Origin: Thalassolituus hydrocarboniclasticus
Lineage (GTDB): Bacteria; Pseudomonadota; Gammaproteobacteria; Pseudomonadales; Oceanobacteraceae
Assembly (NCBI RefSeq): GCF_025345565.1
Contig: NZ_CP054475.1
Coordinates: forward strand, 1,011,501 to 1,075,500
Direction: 5' to 3'
Length of the DNA stretch: 64,000 bases
Below the pieces are notes generated by a model that saw only the letters and a program-made list of their open reading frames with translations, ran no database searches and was not told where the DNA came from. Position numbers and translations under genes: made by a program. Positions 45,240 through 55,142 of this stretch are shown here, one piece after another (position 1 is the stretch's first letter; the number at the start of each line of letters is the position of its first letter).

Positions 45240-45317
45240 GGTCGGGACTGTAGTCGGATGACTGCTGGTGATAGGACGATGCGGAGTCTGTCACAGCCGC
45301 CGTACTTCGCCAAGATG

Positions 45318-45346
45318 GGCTGACGCAACTATACATTGCGTCAGCC
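45318..45346 (-). terminator. Hairpin after yeiP
   Basis: GGCTGACGCAA (45318-45328) and TTGCGTCAGCC (45336-45346) form a perfect 11-bp stem with a 7-base loop, 18 bases beyond the yeiP stop. There is no T-run, so it may be a 3'-end stabiliser. Confidence 0.6.
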
Positions 45347-45364
45347 TCAGATATCGTCAGGTAA

Positions 45365-45931
45365 TCAGGCGCGGGAGATAAAACGGTTCTCGGCGGTATT
45401 GATCTTGACGGTTTCCCCCTGTTCCAGATATTCCGGCACCTGAATAACCAGGCCAGTGGCAAAACGGGCCGGTTTGGTACGGGCACTGGCGCTGCCGCCT
45501 TTAATGCCGGGGCTGGTTTCGATTACGGTCATTTCTACCGATGATGGCAGCTCAATGGCAATCAGCTGGCCATCGACCAGCAGGCCCATGGTGCCTTTCA
45601 GTGATTCGCTGATATAGAGCGCATCGGTGTCCAGGGTTTCGGCATCGATCGGATACTGGTCAAAGCTTTCTTCGTCCATAAAGTAGTAGGTGTCTTCTTC
45701 ACGGTAAGAGAACACAATCTGGCGACGCAGCAGTTCAATGGCCTGCAGCTGATCGTCACCTTTAAAGCTTTCTTCCAGCTTCTGCCGGCCGGGAACGGTC
45801 TGAAAGCGGATTTTGTAGAGAGTGGCACCACCGCGCGAATGCGGGTTCTGCACTTCGATGTTTTTGATCAGGCAGGTCTGATTCTTGAATTCGACGACGC
45901 CGCCTTTCTTCAGTTCGTTCGCTCTTGGCAT
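45365..45931 (-). CDS. yeiP: Elongation factor P-like protein YeiP
   Basis: The 188-residue protein has the three EF-P beta-barrel domains. It matches the YeiP (EfpL) branch rather than EF-P: MPRANELKKGGVVEFKNQTC, NPHSRGGATLYKIRF (loop without the modified Lys of EF-P), RRQIVFSYREEDTYYFMDEE, and APGIKG-like SPGIKGGSASARTKPA. It should help ribosomes past difficult stretches. It is divergent from mraZ, across a 511-base gap. Confidence 0.94.
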   Translation of the reverse strand: MPRANELKKGGVVEFKNQTCLIKNIEVQNPHSRGGATLYKIRFQTVPGRQKLEESFKGDDQLQAIELLRRQIVFSYREEDTYYFMDEESFDQYPIDAETLDTDALYISESLKGTMGLLVDGQLIAIELPSSVEMTVIETSPGIKGGSASARTKPARFATGLVIQVPEYLEQGETVKINTAENRFISRA

Positions 45932-46113
45932 GCAGGAGTCCTTGTGGCAGTGCTTGCAGGATGATGTAAAGGGAGCCGATGTTACCGCCTTGACTATTCC
46001 GGCTGAAGATTTTTTTTGCGTACAAGCGGCATAATTCTGAGCAGGAAGTACTGGTTTCCTGCTGCGGGTTTCGTCATCATTTACCTGCCTCCGACTTTAA
46101 TGCTCATTCGATT

Positions 46114-46173
46114 GGTTAGTGCTTACTTATTATAGCTAAGTTATATAAACCTCCATGTGAGTGAGCACTAACC
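46114..46173. repeat. Long inverted repeat in the yeiP-mraZ gap
   Basis: GGTTAGTGCTTACT (46114-46127) pairs with AGTGAGCACTAACC (46160-46173) over 14 bp with one T-G pair, enclosing about 32 AT-rich bases. A smaller hairpin GCAGGAA/TTCCTGC lies near 46041-46061. No gene is supported between 45932 and 46314. It could be an RNA structure or a dyad operator. Confidence 0.6.
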
Positions 46174-46314
46174 TCAGAAGTTACTTTAACTTCGCGTCGC
46201 AGGCTCAGGGTCCTGTTTAATATTTGTTCCCCACATTTTCCCACGTTGCCGTTAAGGTCATCTAAGTCCTTGTGAGATAAAGCAAAAATGCAGATATCCA
46301 CATCCCGAAGTGGC

Positions 46315-46343
46315 TTGCAAAAGGCTATTTGCCTTCCTATAGT
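46315..46343 (+). promoter_or_regulatory. Sigma-70 promoter of the dcw cluster (Pmra)
   Basis: TTGCAA (46315-46320) and TATAGT (46338-46343) are exactly 17 bases apart, placing the start near 46350, about 93 bases before mraZ. Confidence 0.85.
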
Positions 46344-46351
46344 GTCGTAAA

Positions 46352-46376
46352 GTGGAAAATAGTGGGTAATAGTGGA
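46352..46376 (+). promoter_or_regulatory. MraZ operator, three GTGGN boxes
   Basis: GTGGA (46352-46356), GTGGG (46362-46366) and GTGGA (46372-46376) recur every 10 bases, directly at the start site. E. coli MraZ binds three TGGGN-type repeats with 5-base spacers in the same position and represses its own operon. Confidence 0.85.
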
Positions 46377-46442
46377 ACTTTTTGGTGTTGGTAACTACTT
46401 ACATCAGCAAAGGAATCACACCCAAACCAACAGGAAGGACGT

Positions 46443-46898
46443 ATGTTCCGGGGGCTGCACACGATCAATCTGGATGCTAAAGGGCGTCTGGCGATCCCGA
46501 CTAAGTATCGGGAAACGCTGGCCGAGCTCTGTGGCGCCCGTTTGGTGGCCACCATTGATACCGAAGAACGTTGCCTCCTGATTTACCCCGTAAACGAATG
46601 GGAACTGATCCAGGCCAAAATTGAGGCCTTGCCCAGCTTTAACCCGGTTGCCCGCCGTATTCAGCGTTTACTGATTGGTCATGCGACTGATCTGGAGCTG
46701 GATAGCGCCGGTCGCATCCTGTTGCCACAACCGTTGCGCGAATATGCCTCGCTGGAAAAAGAGAGCGTGCTGATGGGGCAGGGAAAAAAACTGGAGCTGT
46801 GGAGTAAGTCGCTGTGGGAAGGCCGCCGTGATGAATACCTCGATATGGTCGGTCAGCCTGAACAATTACCCGAAGAACTACAGAGTCTGTCGTTATGA
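46443..46898 (+). CDS. mraZ: Transcriptional regulator MraZ
   Basis: The 151-residue DNA-binding protein has two AbrB-like halves: [20 protein letters not shown] and [19 protein letters not shown]. It represses the dcw operon through the boxes at its own promoter. The ATG has AGGA ahead. The last codons overlap rsmH (ATGA). Confidence 0.97.
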   Translation: MFRGLHTINLDAKGRLAIPTKYRETLAELCGARLVATIDTEERCLLIYPVNEWELIQAKIEALPSFNPVARRIQRLLIGHATDLELDSAGRILLPQPLREYASLEKESVLMGQGKKLELWSKSLWEGRRDEYLDMVGQPEQLPEELQSLSL

Positions 46899-47830
46899 AC
46901 CTGAGTGAGTTTGCTCACACCACCGTACTGCTGCAGGAGACGGTCGACGGCTGCCTGAATGATCCGGCGGGTATTTATGTGGACGGAACCTTTGGCCGTG
47001 GCGGTCACAGTCGTCTGCTGCTGAGTAAGCTGGCTCCTGAAGGCCGGCTGATTGGTTTTGATAAAGACCCGCTGGCGATTCAGACCGGTAAAGAGCTGGA
47101 GCAGGAAGACAGCCGTTTTCAGATTGTGCAGGCCAGCTTTGCCGATATGAAAGCTGAGCTTAACGCTCTGGGTATCGACAAAATCAACGGCATTCTGCTG
47201 GATCTGGGCGTATCTTCGCCGCAGCTGGATGATGCCGAACGTGGCTTCAGCTTTATGAAAGACGGCCCGCTGGATATGCGTATGAATCCGGATGCCGGCC
47301 TCAGTGCTGCCGAATGGTGTGCGCAGACTTCTGAAGAAGAAATCGCCCGCGTATTAAAAGAATACGGAGAAGAGCGTTTCGCCAAACGCATGGCGCGCGC
47401 CATTATCAACGCCCGTGCTGAAGCGCCTATCACCCGTACCCGTGAGCTGGCCGAGCTTATTAAAGAAGCCAATCCGGCCTGGGAAAAACACAAGCACCCG
47501 GCAACCCGCGCTTTTCAGGCCATCCGCATCGCGGTGAATAACGAGTTGGGTGATCTGGAAAAGGTTTTGGCTGACAGCGTTGATCTGCTGCTGCCGCATG
47601 GTCGCCTGGCGGTGATCAGCTTCCATTCGCTGGAAGACCGCATGGTGAAGCGCTTTATCCGTGCTCAGGAAAAAGGCCGTGATTTACCTCCGGGCATTCC
47701 GGTACCGGACGAGATGCTTGGCCGCACTATGAAAAAAATGGGTAAGGCCATTATGCCCGGTAATGATGAAATCCGGATTAATGCCCGTGCCCGCAGCGCG
47801 GTATTACGCATTGCCGAGCGGTTAGCGTGA
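46895..47830 (+). CDS. rsmH: 16S rRNA m4C1402 methyltransferase RsmH
   Basis: The 311-residue SAM methyltransferase modifies C1402 of 16S rRNA. Signs: [49 protein letters not shown] and the C-terminal [18 protein letters not shown]. Its ATG overlaps mraZ by 4 bases and its stop overlaps the ftsL GTG. Confidence 0.97.
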   Translation: MNLSEFAHTTVLLQETVDGCLNDPAGIYVDGTFGRGGHSRLLLSKLAPEGRLIGFDKDPLAIQTGKELEQEDSRFQIVQASFADMKAELNALGIDKINGILLDLGVSSPQLDDAERGFSFMKDGPLDMRMNPDAGLSAAEWCAQTSEEEIARVLKEYGEERFAKRMARAIINARAEAPITRTRELAELIKEANPAWEKHKHPATRAFQAIRIAVNNELGDLEKVLADSVDLLLPHGRLAVISFHSLEDRMVKRFIRAQEKGRDLPPGIPVPDEMLGRTMKKMGKAIMPGNDEIRINARARSAVLRIAERLA

Positions 47831-48081
47831 ACGCAGGCGTTGCCATTTTGTGGGGTGTGGTTCTGGTTTCTGCTCTGGCTCAGGTTGGGGTGGTGCACTG
47901 GCACCGGACTTTGCTGCAGGTATGGCAACAGGAAGATGCATTGCGGGCGCAGTTACTGCAGGAACATACCCGTTTGCTGCTGGAAAAAAGTACATTAACC
48001 GCGCATGGCCGGATCGATCAGCAGGCGCGTAAACAACTGAATATGACAGAGCCAGGCAAGGTACAGGTGCTTTCACGATGA
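47827..48081 (+). CDS. ftsL: Cell division protein FtsL
   Basis: The 84-residue bitopic protein has a membrane helix (about 4-21) and a periplasmic leucine-zipper-like coiled coil ([20 protein letters not shown]). It forms the FtsQLB complex. The start is a GTG (47827) that overlaps the rsmH stop. Position between rsmH and ftsI supports the call. Confidence 0.93.
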   Translation: MNAGVAILWGVVLVSALAQVGVVHWHRTLLQVWQQEDALRAQLLQEHTRLLLEKSTLTAHGRIDQQARKQLNMTEPGKVQVLSR

Positions 48082-49802
48082 ATGCGCAACCGAACCAAGA
48101 GACAACATTAAGCGGCATTACCCGCTGGCGTTTTACGCTGGTGCTGGTGGTGTTTGGCTGTCTGCTGGCGGCGGTTCTGGTGCGTCTGGTTATGTTGCAT
48201 ACCGTGGATCAGCCTTTCCTGTTTGAGCAGGGTGAAAAGCGTACGGTGCGTGAAGAAGTTCAGCCGGCAATGCGTGGCATGATAACCGACCGTTATGGCA
48301 AACCACTTGCAGTCAGTACTCCGGTGGTCACGCTGTGGCTGAATCCGCAGCAGGTTAATGTTCAGCAATTACCGGCTGTCGCTTCTGATCTTGGTCTGAG
48401 CACCAGAGAGCTGGTGCGTAAAGTTGAACGGGCGGCCTCTCAGGGTCGCTCTTTTTTATATCTTAAACGTCAGGTGCAACCGGAAGTGGCGCAGCTGGTA
48501 TTAAAGCGCCGTATCGCCGGTATTTATGGTGACGATGATTTCCGCCGTTTTTATCCGGCCGCTGAAGTAACTGCTCATACGGTCGGTATCGTTGATGTTG
48601 ATGGAAAAGGGCAGGAAGGTCTGGAACTGGCTTTTGATGAATTTCTGCAAGGCAGTGAAGGCTCGCGTCAGGTGGTTAAAGACCTGTACGGCAATGTAAT
48701 TAAACAATTAAAAGTCAATGCGGTGCCAAAGCCCGGTGGTGATCTGGCATTAACACTGGATTTACGCCTGCAGTATCTGGCCTACCGTGAACTAAAAGCA
48801 GCCGTATCGCAGCACCATGCTAAATCCGGCAGTGCAGTGCTGGTGGATGCGCGCAGTGGTGATGTGCTGGCTCTGGTGAATCAGCCATCTTATAACCCGA
48901 ATAACCGCTCCAGTCTGCGTGCGGAAAATATGCGTAACCGGGCGATTGCCGATCTTATTGAGCCGGGCTCAACCATTAAACCCTTTACGGTAGCTGCCGC
49001 ATTAAACTCCGGCCGTTATTTTCCTGGCAGCGAAATCAATACTGCACCGGGTTTTGTCCGGGTTAAAAATAAAACCATCCGCGATCACCGTAATTACGGC
49101 GTGCTGGATATTACCGGCGTTATTACCAAGTCCAGTAACGTCGGCGTTACCTATCTGGCTCATCAGGTAGGTGCTGAGGGTATCTGGGAATTTTTCAGTA
49201 AAGCCGGTATTGGTCAGGCAACGGTGCTGGGTTTCCCCGGTGAAGCGGTAGGCAGTCTGCCTTATCCGGAGCAAATGGATGCTCTGCGTCTGGCGACGGT
49301 TTCTTACGGTTATGGTTTATCGGTTTCGCCTTTACAGCTTGCTCACGCCTACACCAGTTTTACTCAGGGCGGTTGTATTAACCCGGTGCGTTTATTAATG
49401 AATAATCAGCCACAGACGGAATGTCAGCGGGTAATGCCGGCGAAAGTTGCCCGTCAGGTTCTGGATATGCTTGAAACGGTCACCTCGAAAAGGGGAACCG
49501 GCAGTCGTGCCCGGGTTGCCGGTTATCGTGTTGGTGGTAAAACCGGTACTGCGCATAAAGTGGGACAGCAGGGTTACGAAGATTCAGAATACACCGCGGT
49601 ATTTTCCGGAATAGCGCCGATTTCCTCCCCGGATCTGGTACTGGTTGTCGTCATCGACTCACCTCAGGGCAAAGAATATTACGGTGGTGAAGTGGCGGCT
49701 CCGGTGTTCTCACGCATTATGCAACAAGCCTTACGTCTGCGTCAGGTTGCTCCGGATGATGGCAGTGTACCGGCGCTGCATATGGCAGGAGGTCCGGCAT
49801 GA
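48078..49802 (+). CDS. ftsI: Peptidoglycan transpeptidase FtsI (PBP3)
   Basis: The 574-residue septal transpeptidase has a membrane helix (about 18-40), a PBP dimer domain, and the transpeptidase domain. The catalytic Ser is S298 in EPGSTIKPF; SSN and KTGTAHK form the other two motifs. It cross-links septal wall with FtsW. It overlaps ftsL (ATGA) and murE (ATGA). Confidence 0.97.
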   Translation: MNAQPNQETTLSGITRWRFTLVLVVFGCLLAAVLVRLVMLHTVDQPFLFEQGEKRTVREEVQPAMRGMITDRYGKPLAVSTPVVTLWLNPQQVNVQQLPAVASDLGLSTRELVRKVERAASQGRSFLYLKRQVQPEVAQLVLKRRIAGIYGDDDFRRFYPAAEVTAHTVGIVDVDGKGQEGLELAFDEFLQGSEGSRQVVKDLYGNVIKQLKVNAVPKPGGDLALTLDLRLQYLAYRELKAAVSQHHAKSGSAVLVDARSGDVLALVNQPSYNPNNRSSLRAENMRNRAIADLIEPGSTIKPFTVAAALNSGRYFPGSEINTAPGFVRVKNKTIRDHRNYGVLDITGVITKSSNVGVTYLAHQVGAEGIWEFFSKAGIGQATVLGFPGEAVGSLPYPEQMDALRLATVSYGYGLSVSPLQLAHAYTSFTQGGCINPVRLLMNNQPQTECQRVMPAKVARQVLDMLETVTSKRGTGSRARVAGYRVGGKTGTAHKVGQQGYEDSEYTAVFSGIAPISSPDLVLVVVIDSPQGKEYYGGEVAAPVFSRIMQQALRLRQVAPDDGSVPALHMAGGPA

Positions 49803-51295
49803 AATTAAGTCAGATGGTTGCTCCTGAATTATTTATTCCGCCAGAGTGGGACCGTGAATTCGCACAGGTTGCTGTCGATAGCCGCGATGTGCAGCCTGGT
49901 GATGTATTTATTGCCCGTCGCGGCTTAACCGGCCATGGCGAAGAGCATATTTCTGCAGCTATTGAACAGGGTGCAGTTGCGGTTCTGGCTGAAGGCGATC
50001 TGGGCTTTCGTTGCGAACAGAGTCCACATTTTCCTGCTGTGCCGGTGTTTTTATGCAGTGAAATTTCCGCATCGTTAAGCACCTGGTTGCATCGCCGTTA
50101 TGCGTCCGTTGCGGATATGAAACTGACAGCGGTAACCGGCACTAACGGCAAAAGTTCTGTGACGCAATATATGGCACAGCTGGCTGGTTTTTGCGCAGTG
50201 TCTTGTGGTGTTTTGGGCACTTTAGGTAATGGTGTATGGCCGGACCTTCAGACCAGCCGCAATACCACTGCCGATTTATCCGTGATTTTACGACATCTGC
50301 AGACCATGCAGGAAAAGGATGTTGATTTTGCTGCGCTGGAAGTCTCATCCCATGGTCTGACACAGCAGCGTGTGAGCGGATTGAACTTCCGTGTCGCTGT
50401 ACTGACCAACCTCACCCAGGATCATCTGGACTATCACGGCAGCATGGACGATTACTTTGCTGCCAAACGTCAGTTGTTCGTTGGCCATGATATTGAAGCG
50501 GCATTAATTAATATTGATGACGTCTACGGTCGCCGGCTGGCAACTGATACAGCAGTGACTGCCGATATCATTACCTATGGCCAGAGTGAGCAGGCGCTGG
50601 TGCGTTATTCCGCAGTACAGATGCAGGCCCGTGGAATGCAGGCCTGGCTGGATACTCCGTGGGGCAGCGGCTTGCTGGTGTTGCCATTAATCGGTGAATT
50701 TAATCTGGCCAATGCAACGGCCGCAATTGCTGCTCTGGCACTGCAGGGTTTTGATTTTAAACAGCTGCTCGCGGCTGCTCAAAAACTGGAGCCGGTGGCC
50801 GGACGTATGGAGTTGTATGTAAAAGATGATGCGCCACTGGCGGTTATCGATTTCGCCCATACGCCGGATGCACTGCTGAATGTACTGCAGGCACTTAAGC
50901 CCTGGAATAAAAAAATTACCGCTGTATTTGGCTGTGGTGGTGATCGTGACCGCAGCAAGCGCGCGCTGATGGCTCAGGTAGCTGCCGCGCATGCGGACGT
51001 GGTCTGGCTGACAGACGACAATCCGCGCAGTGAAGATCCGCAGCAGATTTTTGCCGACGCGCTCAGTGCGGAAAATACCGGCGATTTTTATTGTGAACAT
51101 GATCGCAGCCGTGCCATCACGCAGGCTCTGGATATGACAACTGCTGCCGGTATTGTACTTATCGCCGGCAAAGGCCATGAGAATTATCAGGAAGTACAGG
51201 GCGTGAAACTACCTTACAGCGATGCTTCGGTATTAACTCAGGCTGGCTATCGCAAGGCCGGACGGTTGCAGGGTGGAGATGATCATGCTGAGTAA
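49799..51295 (+). CDS. murE: UDP-MurNAc-L-Ala-D-Glu:meso-DAP ligase MurE
   Basis: The 498-residue ligase adds the third stem residue. It has the ATP loop AVTGTNGKSSVTQYMAQL and the DNPR signature (DDNPRSEDP) that selects meso-diaminopimelate. HTPDALLNVL and CGGDRDRSKR also fit. Its end overlaps murF by 11 bases. Confidence 0.97.
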   Translation: MKLSQMVAPELFIPPEWDREFAQVAVDSRDVQPGDVFIARRGLTGHGEEHISAAIEQGAVAVLAEGDLGFRCEQSPHFPAVPVFLCSEISASLSTWLHRRYASVADMKLTAVTGTNGKSSVTQYMAQLAGFCAVSCGVLGTLGNGVWPDLQTSRNTTADLSVILRHLQTMQEKDVDFAALEVSSHGLTQQRVSGLNFRVAVLTNLTQDHLDYHGSMDDYFAAKRQLFVGHDIEAALINIDDVYGRRLATDTAVTADIITYGQSEQALVRYSAVQMQARGMQAWLDTPWGSGLLVLPLIGEFNLANATAAIAALALQGFDFKQLLAAAQKLEPVAGRMELYVKDDAPLAVIDFAHTPDALLNVLQALKPWNKKITAVFGCGGDRDRSKRALMAQVAAAHADVVWLTDDNPRSEDPQQIFADALSAENTGDFYCEHDRSRAITQALDMTTAAGIVLIAGKGHENYQEVQGVKLPYSDASVLTQAGYRKAGRLQGGDDHAE

Positions 51296-52670
51296 TTTGT
51301 CGCTGTCAGGGTTAGTTAAAATCGTACACGGACAGCTGCAGGGTGGAGCGGCGGCAGAGCTGAACGCTGACATGATTCATGGTGTGAGTACCGACACCCG
51401 TAAGATTAAAGCCGGTGATCTGTACGTACCATTAAGTGGCGAACATTTTAATGGCCATCATTTTATTGCGCAGGCTGCAGAGCAGGGCGCGGTTGCTGCG
51501 CTGATAGATCAGGACGTAGATTCCGATCTGGCTGATCGTTTGCCCTTGATCCGGGTAACGGATTGTCTGATTGCGCTTGGGCAGATTGCCGGCTGGAACC
51601 GCAGTCAGTTTCGCGGGCCGGTGGTTGCTGTTACCGGCAGTGCCGGTAAAACCAGTGTGAAACAATTAATGAGTAGTGTACTGGCACAGCGCTACCGTAC
51701 ATGGATGACACAGGGCAACCTGAATAACCATATCGGTGCGCCGCTGACACTGCTGGCCTTACAGCCAGAACATGAAGCGGCAGTTATTGAACTGGGTGCC
51801 AGTGGCGCCGGTGAAATTGCTTACACCGCACAATGGGTAAAACCTCAGGTTGGCATTATTACCAATGCGGCAGAAGCCCACCTGGAAGGCTTCGGCAGTC
51901 TGCAGGGAATTGTGCAGACCAAAGGTGAGTTGCTCGATTTTATCCAGCCGGGTGGCTGCGCGGTATTAAATGCTGATGATGTATTTTATGCCGAATGGGC
52001 AGAGCGTGCAGCAGCGGTTAAATTGCTCAGTTTTGGCTTTTCTGCCGCAGCAGATGTGCGTGCCAGTGCTTTGCGCTGTGATCTTCAGGGCAGTCATTTT
52101 GTACTGCATCTGGATGGTGAAGAATATGCAGTTCGCCTGCCATTACTGGGTGAACACAATGTGCGTAATGCGCTGGCGGTGAGTGCCGCCGCTTACGCGC
52201 TTGGGCTGAGTGCTGCTGAAATTATTCAGGGACTGCAACAGGCAACCACGGTTTCCGGTCGTTTGCACTGGCTAGATGGGCAAGCCGGTCAGCGGATTTT
52301 AAATGACGCTTATAACGCCAACCCTGCGTCAATCAAAGCAGCTATCGACGTGTTAAAACACGCGGCACAGAGCTGGCTGGTATTGGGTGATATGGCCGAA
52401 CTTGGTGAAAGCGAATTGGCTGCTCATGCGGATATTGGTCTGTACGCCAAAACGCAGGGAATTCAGCATTTATTGGCGACGGGCGAGCGCAGCCGGAAAA
52501 CGGTTGAAGCATTCGGGGCCGGAGCGCACTGGTTCGCAACCAAAGAAGAATTGGTGCGGTATTTACAACAACAGACCACTGATCAGGATGTCATTCTGGT
52601 GAAAGGGTCGCGCAGCGCTGGTATGGATCAGGTGGTTCAGGCGCTGCAGAAAAACACAGAGGAAAACTGA
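51285..52670 (+). CDS. murF: UDP-MurNAc-tripeptide:D-Ala-D-Ala ligase MurF
   Basis: The 461-residue ligase adds D-Ala-D-Ala. It has [20 protein letters not shown], the ATP loop [16 protein letters not shown] and [17 protein letters not shown] choose the ATG at 51285, which has GGAG 7 bases ahead; an in-frame GTG at 51273 overlaps that ribosome site. Confidence 0.96.
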   Translation: MLSNLSLSGLVKIVHGQLQGGAAAELNADMIHGVSTDTRKIKAGDLYVPLSGEHFNGHHFIAQAAEQGAVAALIDQDVDSDLADRLPLIRVTDCLIALGQIAGWNRSQFRGPVVAVTGSAGKTSVKQLMSSVLAQRYRTWMTQGNLNNHIGAPLTLLALQPEHEAAVIELGASGAGEIAYTAQWVKPQVGIITNAAEAHLEGFGSLQGIVQTKGELLDFIQPGGCAVLNADDVFYAEWAERAAAVKLLSFGFSAAADVRASALRCDLQGSHFVLHLDGEEYAVRLPLLGEHNVRNALAVSAAAYALGLSAAEIIQGLQQATTVSGRLHWLDGQAGQRILNDAYNANPASIKAAIDVLKHAAQSWLVLGDMAELGESELAAHADIGLYAKTQGIQHLLATGERSRKTVEAFGAGAHWFATKEELVRYLQQQTTDQDVILVKGSRSAGMDQVVQALQKNTEEN

Positions 52671-52672
52671 TC

Positions 52673-53755
52673 ATGTTGTTATGGCTGGGAGACTGGTTAG
52701 CGCAGTATCACTCCGGGTTCGGGGTGGTTAATTATTTAACTCTGCGCGCTATTCTGGCGGTAATTACTGCCCTGATGGTGTCATTACTCCTTGGCCCTGT
52801 GGTGATCCGCAAATTGCGTGAATACCAGATTGGTCAGGCAATCCGTGAATTAGGACCTAAATCTCACTTGAGCAAAGCCGGTACTCCGACCATGGGCGGT
52901 GTGCTGATTCTGCTGTCGATTGCCGTCAGTACACTGCTGTGGGGTAACCTGGAAAACCGTTTTGTCTGGGTTGTCCTGCTGGTTACGCTGGTTTTTGGCG
53001 CTATTGGCTGGGTGGATGATTACCGTAAAGTGGTGGAGAAAAACTCCCGTGGTTTACCGGGGCGCTGGAAATATTTCTGGCAGTCGGTGTTCGCCTTAAT
53101 TGCCGCCGCTTATCTTTTCTACAGTGCGCAAAGTCCGCAGGAAACTCAGCTGGTGGTTCCTTTCCTGAAAGATGTGATGCCGCAGTTGGGCCTGCTGTTT
53201 ATTCTGCTGACCTACTTTGTAATTGTTGGCTCCAGTAATGCGGTCAACCTGACCGATGGTCTGGATGGTCTGGCGATTATGCCAACAGTGATGGTCGGTG
53301 GCGCTTTAGGTATCTGTGCTTATCTGGCCGGTAACGTGAATTTTGCCAGTTATCTGCATATTCCTTATATCGCCGGTGCCGGTGAACTGGTGATTTTCTG
53401 TGCCGCAATCGTCGGTGCCGGTATCGGATTCCTATGGTTCAACACTTATCCGGCTCAGGTTTTTATGGGCGATGTGGGTTCTCTGGCATTGGGTGCGGCG
53501 TTAGGTGTGGTTGCGGTGATCGTTCGCCAGGAAATCGTCCTGTTTATTATGGGCGGTATTTTCGTCGCGGAAACTGTATCGGTGATCCTGCAGGTTGCCT
53601 CATTCAAAATGACTGGCAAGCGTATTTTCCGTATGGCGCCGCTGCATCATCACTATGAATTAAAAGGCTGGCCGGAGCCGCGCGTTATTGTTCGTTTCTG
53701 GATCATCACCATTATTCTGGTGCTGATCGGTTTAGCCACGCTGAAGATTCGCTGA
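52673..53755 (+). CDS. mraY: Phospho-MurNAc-pentapeptide transferase MraY
   Basis: The 360-residue membrane enzyme makes lipid I. It has about ten helices and the family blocks [57 protein letters not shown] and [17 protein letters not shown]. It starts 3 bases after murF. Confidence 0.98.
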   Translation: MLLWLGDWLAQYHSGFGVVNYLTLRAILAVITALMVSLLLGPVVIRKLREYQIGQAIRELGPKSHLSKAGTPTMGGVLILLSIAVSTLLWGNLENRFVWVVLLVTLVFGAIGWVDDYRKVVEKNSRGLPGRWKYFWQSVFALIAAAYLFYSAQSPQETQLVVPFLKDVMPQLGLLFILLTYFVIVGSSNAVNLTDGLDGLAIMPTVMVGGALGICAYLAGNVNFASYLHIPYIAGAGELVIFCAAIVGAGIGFLWFNTYPAQVFMGDVGSLALGAALGVVAVIVRQEIVLFIMGGIFVAETVSVILQVASFKMTGKRIFRMAPLHHHYELKGWPEPRVIVRFWIITIILVLIGLATLKIR

Positions 53756-53768
53756 GGAATCTGAATTT

Positions 53769-55142
53769 ATGTCGCAGTTGATTTCCACAGATTACAAACG
53801 ACTGATCGTCGGTCTTGGCATGACCGGGCTCTCTGCTGCCCGCTATTGCCAGAGCCGCGGCTGGGCGTTTGATTTGTGTGACAGCCGCGATGTGCCACCA
53901 GGTCTGGATGCGGTACGCAGCGAGTTTCCGCAGGCGATTATTTATAGCGGTGAATTACAGGCCGATGTTCTCAGTCAGTACGACGAATTAATCGTCAGTC
54001 CCGGCATTGCGGTTTCTCATCCTGCTATTGTTGCAGCCCGTCAGGCTGGTGCACGGATTGCTGGTGATATTCAGCTATTTGCCGATGCCTGCAACAAGCC
54101 ATTAATTGCGATAACCGGCTCCAATGGTAAAAGCACAGTCACCACTCTGGTGGGAGAATTACTGGCAGCAGCCGGTAAGCGCGTAGCGGTTGGCGGTAAT
54201 ATTGGTGTTCCTGCTCTGGATCTGCTGGGCAGCGATGCTGAAACCGATATCTATGTACTGGAGCTGTCGAGTTTTCAGCTGGAAACCACCGAAAATCTGG
54301 CAGCTTCAGCTGCGGTGGTGCTCAATATGAGCGAAGACCATATGGACCGCTATCAGGGCATGGCGGATTACCATCAGGCCAAACACCGTATTTTTCAGCA
54401 GTGCCGTGGCGTTGTGGTGAATCGTGACGATGCGCTCAGTCAGCCGCTGGTCTCCGATAAAATGCCACGCCTGAGTTTTGGTCTGAATAAAGCAGATATT
54501 GGTCAGTTTGGCCTTGAGCGAATCGATGGCGAAAGCTGGATCATGTTCGGTACTGAAAAAATTATCGCTGCCAGCGAGCTGAAAATTAAAGGCCAGCATA
54601 ATCTGGCAAATGTAATGGCAGCGCTGGCACTGATCAAACTGCTGTCGGTAGATATTACTGCCGTATTACCGGCGCTGCGTGAATTTGCTGGTCTGGATCA
54701 TCGGTGTCAGTGGCTGGGTAATAAGGCAGGTGTTGATTTTTACAACGATTCCAAAGGAACCAACGTCGGTTCTACCCTGGCCGCGCTTTATGGTCTGGGG
54801 CCGGAAATTGCCGGAAAAATCTGGCTGCTGGCCGGTGGTGAAGGAAAAGGGCAGGATTTCAGCCCGCTGGCTTCTGCCTGTGAGCAATACGCCGCGGAAG
54901 TTCTTACTTTTGGTGCCGATGCGGGAACCATTGCGGCTGCCGTTTCTGATGCTTGCCCGGTATCACAGCAGGTTACTTTAGCCGAAGCTTTTACCCGTGC
55001 CTGCACCGTAGCCGCTGCTGGTGACGTTATTTTGCTGTCTCCGGCCTGTGCCAGTTTTGATCAGTTTAAAAACTATGTCGCCCGCGGCGAGTATTTTGCG
55101 CAGCTGGTAAAAACGGAAATCAGCAACGAGGTGGCGTTATGA
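53769..55142 (+). CDS. murD: UDP-MurNAc-L-Ala:D-Glu ligase MurD
   Basis: The 457-residue ligase adds D-glutamate. It has GLGMTGLSAARY, the ATP loop AITGSNGKSTVTTLVGELL, LNMSEDHMDRY, and FYNDSKGTNVGSTLAAL. It lies 13 bases after mraY and overlaps ftsW (ATGA). Confidence 0.97.
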   Translation: MSQLISTDYKRLIVGLGMTGLSAARYCQSRGWAFDLCDSRDVPPGLDAVRSEFPQAIIYSGELQADVLSQYDELIVSPGIAVSHPAIVAARQAGARIAGDIQLFADACNKPLIAITGSNGKSTVTTLVGELLAAAGKRVAVGGNIGVPALDLLGSDAETDIYVLELSSFQLETTENLAASAAVVLNMSEDHMDRYQGMADYHQAKHRIFQQCRGVVVNRDDALSQPLVSDKMPRLSFGLNKADIGQFGLERIDGESWIMFGTEKIIAASELKIKGQHNLANVMAALALIKLLSVDITAVLPALREFAGLDHRCQWLGNKAGVDFYNDSKGTNVGSTLAALYGLGPEIAGKIWLLAGGEGKGQDFSPLASACEQYAAEVLTFGADAGTIAAAVSDACPVSQQVTLAEAFTRACTVAAAGDVILLSPACASFDQFKNYVARGEYFAQLVKTEISNEVAL

